8,078 nt of DNA, from positions 59,300 to 67,377 of the forward strand of contig DDHB01000096.1 in NCBI GenBank assembly GCA_002337925.1, written 5' to 3'. The notes beneath the pieces are model-generated. The model had not been told where the DNA came from. It was given only the letters and a program-made list of their open reading frames with translations, and did no database searches. The position numbers and the translations under genes are program-made. This DNA comes from Sporomusaceae bacterium UBA1887 (GTDB taxonomy: Bacteria > Bacillota > Negativicutes > Sporomusales > DSM-15969). Positions 5,826 through 8,078 of this stretch are shown piece after piece (positions within the stretch are counted from its first letter, which is position 1; each line of letters begins with the position of its first letter).

Positions 5826-7193
5826 TTAATCTTCGGCTTTTACATTCCAAACCAGAGCGGCTAACAGGAAGGAAGCAACAGCTGCGCCTACCCAGAAGTC
5901 GCCGGCGAGTGCAAAGTCATACACTTTTTTGCCGTTGACAATCGTCATATGTGCATTAATTAGATAACCGCTGACCATTTCCTGCAAAGCGGCACCAAAA
6001 TAACTGAGCAAGCCGATCATACCCATGGCTGCGCCGGGAGCACGTTTCGGGCAAATATCAACAGCCATCAAACCACCAAGATAGCAAACCAATGCACCCA
6101 TGGTGAAGCCATACACACACATACTGAGCATGTCGGTGGTAGGATTCGCAGGTGCCCATAAGAAGGTCGCGATAGAGGCGGCATATAAAACACCATAAAT
6201 CAAAGCAGGCATGTTACGTTTGTGATTAAAAAACTTGTCAGAAACCAAACCACAGGTGAGAGCTCCGAAGATACCGGCAAACTGCATTACGCTCAAAACT
6301 CCGCTGGCGCCAAGCGTCGTATAGCCTTTGGCTTCGGTCAGATAGATGTTGCCCCAGCTTTCAATCGCATAACGGGCAATGTAGCAGCAGAGACTGGATA
6401 AACCAAGAATCCATACTGCAGGGCGTTTTACAACCGACCATTGCAAGGAAGAAATGGATTTTTCTTTTTCTGCTTTGATCGCTGCAGTACCGGCGGGATT
6501 TTTATGTTCTTCCGCATTTGGTAAGCCATAAGATTCAGGGCGGTCATGCATAAAGAAGTAAATCAGAATGGAACCAATCAAGCAGAAGACACCTGGCATA
6601 ATGAAGCCCAATTGCCAGCTGTAGGCAGTGACAATAGCGGCCGTCGCTAAATAAGTAAAAGCAGCACCAAGATTATGGCTGGTAAACCAGATACCATAAT
6701 ACGTTCCGCGCTCTTTATTCGTGAACCATTGATTCAAGGAAACGATGCAAGGGCCAGCGCCGAAAGACTGGAACCAGCCGTTAATGCCCCACAAGACTAC
6801 TAAAGGCATAAACTGATTGGTAAAACCCATGATAACGGTAATAATGGACGACATAAAAAGCCCCATCGCAAAGAAGCGCTTATTATTCATCCGGTCAGCT
6901 AAGAAGCTGTTCGTAAACTTACCAAGACCATACGTAATAAAAAATACCGAACCCATAAGACCAAGTTGCTGCGCATTCAATACACCGGCAGCCATAAGGG
7001 GTTTTTTAATAACAGAAAAATTAAGCCGTAAAACATAAAATAGTGCATAACCTAACGTAATAGAGGTGAAAACTTGCCAACGTCTTTTGTTAAATTCTTT
7101 TGCAATGACTTCGCTGTTTAGCGACATCAATGCTCTGTCGGGACCGGTCGCAAATACCTTCCAAAATAACTCGATCATACTATACCTCCTCAT
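5826..7193 (-). CDS. Organophosphate:phosphate antiporter (GlpT/UhpT family MFS)
   Basis: A 455-residue inner-membrane transporter of the OPA branch of the major facilitator superfamily. It is expected to swap cytosolic phosphate for an external organophosphate such as glycerol-3-phosphate, hexose-6-phosphate or phosphoglycerate. About twelve hydrophobic segments are visible, split by a charged central loop at 216-256 that contains the GlpT-like DRPESYGLPNAEEHKN. The two substrate-binding arginines of the family are present: R56 in YVLRLNF (GlpT R45) and R274 in YIARYAIESW (GlpT R269). H173 in TSHNLGAAF matches GlpT H165. SFLADR at 96-101 is the usual loop 2-3 signature. A polar stretch at 413-432 precedes the last helix. 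Two in-frame starts, 7193 and 7178, each have a good ribosome site; the shorter form begins MIELFWKV, like typical family N-termini. It leads a probable two-gene operon with the HAD phosphatase. It could also be a UhpC-type sensor, but no sensor kinase is adjacent. Confidence 0.9.
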   Translation of the reverse strand: MRRYSMIELFWKVFATGPDRALMSLNSEVIAKEFNKRRWQVFTSITLGYALFYVLRLNFSVIKKPLMAAGVLNAQQLGLMGSVFFITYGLGKFTNSFLADRMNNKRFFAMGLFMSSIITVIMGFTNQFMPLVVLWGINGWFQSFGAGPCIVSLNQWFTNKERGTYYGIWFTSHNLGAAFTYLATAAIVTAYSWQLGFIMPGVFCLIGSILIYFFMHDRPESYGLPNAEEHKNPAGTAAIKAEKEKSISSLQWSVVKRPAVWILGLSSLCCYIARYAIESWGNIYLTEAKGYTTLGASGVLSVMQFAGIFGALTCGLVSDKFFNHKRNMPALIYGVLYAASIATFLWAPANPTTDMLSMCVYGFTMGALVCYLGGLMAVDICPKRAPGAAMGMIGLLSYFGAALQEMVSGYLINAHMTIVNGKKVYDFALAGDFWVGAAVASFLLAALVWNVKAED

Positions 7194-7204
7194 TTTATAC
7201 CTCC
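7176..7204 (-). promoter_or_regulatory. Tandem ribosome sites and starts for the antiporter gene
   Basis: Reading the minus strand, GGAGG at 7204-7200 precedes the ATG at 7193 by six bases, and AGGAGG at 7190-7185 precedes the ATG at 7178 by six bases. The second site lies within the first five codons of the longer frame. Both share GGAGGTATA, so a short local duplication may have created them. An extra ATG overlapping the first ribosome site opens a 3-codon frame (ATG GAG GTA TAA) whose stop lies one base before the first start. Which start is used cannot be decided from sequence. Confidence 0.6.
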
Positions 7205-7263
7205 ATGAATTATCGCACTATTTCAGCAATTGGACTATCAGAAAAAGTCTGGTATTGCTGTAG

Positions 7264-7319
7264 GAAATTCAGGAAGGGGAGGAGCTTGGCTAGGAATTTC
7301 GCGGGGGTGAGGCTGAAAT
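7264..7319. repeat. Overlapping inverted repeats in the divergent intergenic region
   Basis: GAAATTC at 7264-7270 and GAATTTC at 7294-7300 form a perfect 7-bp inverted repeat with a 23-base, purine-rich spacer. The overlapping ATTTC (7296-7300) can instead pair with GAAAT (7315-7319), so two mutually exclusive folds are possible. The repeats lie between the divergent antiporter and hydrolase genes (7205-7397). A transcription-factor site or leader structure is possible. I recognise no riboswitch class here. Confidence 0.3.
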
Positions 7320-7346
7320 CTCTCGAATGCTCTGAGGAAAGAGGTA

Positions 7347-7354
7347 ATTATAAT
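7347..7354. promoter_or_regulatory. Palindromic TATAAT, candidate -10 for the hydrolase gene
   Basis: ATTATAAT at 7347-7354 is self-complementary, so it presents a consensus TATAAT on both strands. It lies 43 bases before the hydrolase ATG and about 150 bases before the antiporter start. No good -35 box sits 16-18 bases away in either direction, so an activator-dependent promoter or chance AT richness both remain possible. Confidence 0.3.
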
Positions 7355-7397
7355 GTAAGTAAAGAATCTATTTGTAATTCTATGAGGTGTGTGCGTT

Positions 7398-8003
7398 ATG
7401 TTACAGATACAGAGCAATTCAGATACTGTCATCCTTGTCTTGCATGAAATCTACGGGATTAATAGTCATATGAGCGGCATATGCAACATGCTAGCTGACG
7501 GTAAAAATGATGTGTTATGCCCGAACCTGCTATTGCCGAATCAAACGTTCAGCCCCGGGGAAGAGGCTGCTGCATACAATAACTTTATGCAAAATATCGG
7601 CTTTAGCGCTGCACAGCAGCAGGTTGAAAAATTGTCGCTGGAAATTCAGAAGGACTATAAGTACCGTTTCATCATCGGATTTAGCATCGGTGCTACCTTA
7701 GCCTGGTTATGCAGCCAGCGGGCAGGCCTGTATAATGGAGCCGCCGGTTTCTACGGTTCTCGAATCAGGGACTATAAGAATGTCGTGCCTAAGTGCCCTG
7801 TTCTACTTTTCTTTCCGAGGCGGGAAGAGTCTTTTGACGTAAATCATCTTATTCACGAGCTGTCAGGCAAAGACAATACCAGCATAGTCCAGGTAAATGC
7901 ATTGCATGGCTTTGCTAATCCACTGTCCGGTACATATTGTCCGGAGGCAAGCGACGCAGCCATCACGCAAGCAATTGCGTTTTTTAACAGACAAAAGCAG
8001 TAA
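7398..8003 (+). CDS. Dienelactone-hydrolase-like alpha/beta hydrolase
   Basis: A 201-residue cytosolic alpha/beta hydrolase of the dienelactone hydrolase family. Visible marks are LHEIYGINSHM at 15-25 with the family H16-E17 pair, the nucleophile elbow GFSIG at 94-98 with S96, GFYGSRIRDY at 117-126, and the catalytic-histidine motif NALHGFANP with H170. Classic dienelactone hydrolases have a cysteine nucleophile; here it is serine, as in many bacterial relatives. The usual acid position (a G-x-x-D turn after strand 6) reads FFPRREESFDV at 138-148, so the acid is probably E143, E144 or D147. I start it at ATG 7398, eight bases after GAGGTG (7384-7389). An in-frame GTG at 7389 overlaps that site and is less likely. 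The substrate is unknown and nothing nearby points to aromatic degradation. It is probably transcribed with the following gene. Confidence 0.87.
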   Translation: MLQIQSNSDTVILVLHEIYGINSHMSGICNMLADGKNDVLCPNLLLPNQTFSPGEEAAAYNNFMQNIGFSAAQQQVEKLSLEIQKDYKYRFIIGFSIGATLAWLCSQRAGLYNGAAGFYGSRIRDYKNVVPKCPVLLFFPRREESFDVNHLIHELSGKDNTSIVQVNALHGFANPLSGTYCPEASDAAITQAIAFFNRQKQ

Positions 8004-8021
8004 TGGATGGAGGAATTCACA

Positions 8022-8078
8022 ATGGAACCTAATGTAAATCAAGAAGCTGCAAGTGAACTGACAACTAACAAGAAAAAT
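8022..8078 (+). CDS. Start of a downstream gene, cut by the window end
   Basis: ATG at 8022 opens a frame with no stop for all 19 codons to the end of the window. It encodes MEPNVNQEAASELTTNKKN. GGAGGA at 8009-8014, seven bases upstream, is a strong ribosome site. The frame starts 18 bases after the hydrolase stop, so the two genes are very likely in one operon. The fragment is polar and too short to assign a family. Confidence 0.7.
   Translation, partial: MEPNVNQEAASELTTNKKN

Noticed and set aside
7301..7345. Possible TPP riboswitch, because of GGGGGTGAGGCTGA
   Set aside because: The paired downstream consensus (ACCCUU...GAACCUGAU-like segment) is absent, so only a short chance resemblance remains.
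7353..7358. ATG-TAA start-stop pair after AGGAAAGAGG, as a regulatory minimal frame
   Set aside because: It coincides with the TATAAT motif and may not even be transcribed; nothing else supports a ribosome-stalling role.
7130..7447. A 105-codon plus-strand frame spanning the intergenic region into the hydrolase gene
   Set aside because: It overlaps both the antiporter start and the hydrolase N-terminus in the wrong frame, its composition is unlike a real protein (many Arg, Cys and Ser), and the neighbouring genes are clearly recognised families.

Overview
This 8,078-base window looks like chromosomal sequence from a low-to-mid GC Firmicute. I lean towards a spore-forming Negativicute such as Sporomusa or Pelosinus. 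That lean rests on the gene families, strong AGGAGG-type ribosome sites and compact intrinsic terminators; no marker gene in the window proves the taxon. I see no rRNA, tRNA, CRISPR array, prophage or transposase gene.

Layout, left to right. (1) Positions 86-2704 (+) hold a full-length rifamycin phosphotransferase (Rph), with a 17-bp inverted repeat just ahead of its ribosome site. (2) Positions 2801-3106 (+) encode a 101-residue protein of unknown function with a hydrophobic N-terminal half and a C-terminal coiled coil. It is followed by a 90-base imperfect hairpin at 3119-3208 that resembles a REP or MITE-type palindromic repeat. (3) Positions 3312-3629 (+) encode a TIGR04076-family protein and end in a clear intrinsic terminator. 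(4) Positions 3766-3906 (+) hold a 46-codon gene for a six-cysteine, zinc-ribbon-like microprotein. It is isolated between two terminators. (5) Positions 4056-4934 (+) encode a DUF89 metal-dependent phosphatase, for which I prefer a GTG start. A 14-bp perfect hairpin separates it from the next, convergent operon. (6) On the minus strand, 7193-5826 encodes an organophosphate:phosphate antiporter (GlpT/UhpT family) and 5794-4997 a NagD/AraL-type HAD phosphatase. The two are 31 bases apart and probably form one operon. (7) Divergently on the plus strand, 7398-8003 encodes a dienelactone-hydrolase-like protein, followed closely by the first 19 codons of another gene cut off by the window end.

How the genes may work together. 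The antiporter and HAD phosphatase form a plausible uptake-and-dephosphorylation pair: the transporter exchanges a phosphorylated metabolite for phosphate, and the phosphatase releases phosphate that can be exchanged again. Rph would inactivate rifamycins by phosphorylation. The other genes look like single-gene units and do not add up to an obvious shared pathway. I did not find convincing evidence for a new multi-gene system. The least explained items are the 46-residue cysteine microprotein, the 101-residue coiled-coil protein and the long hairpin beside it.
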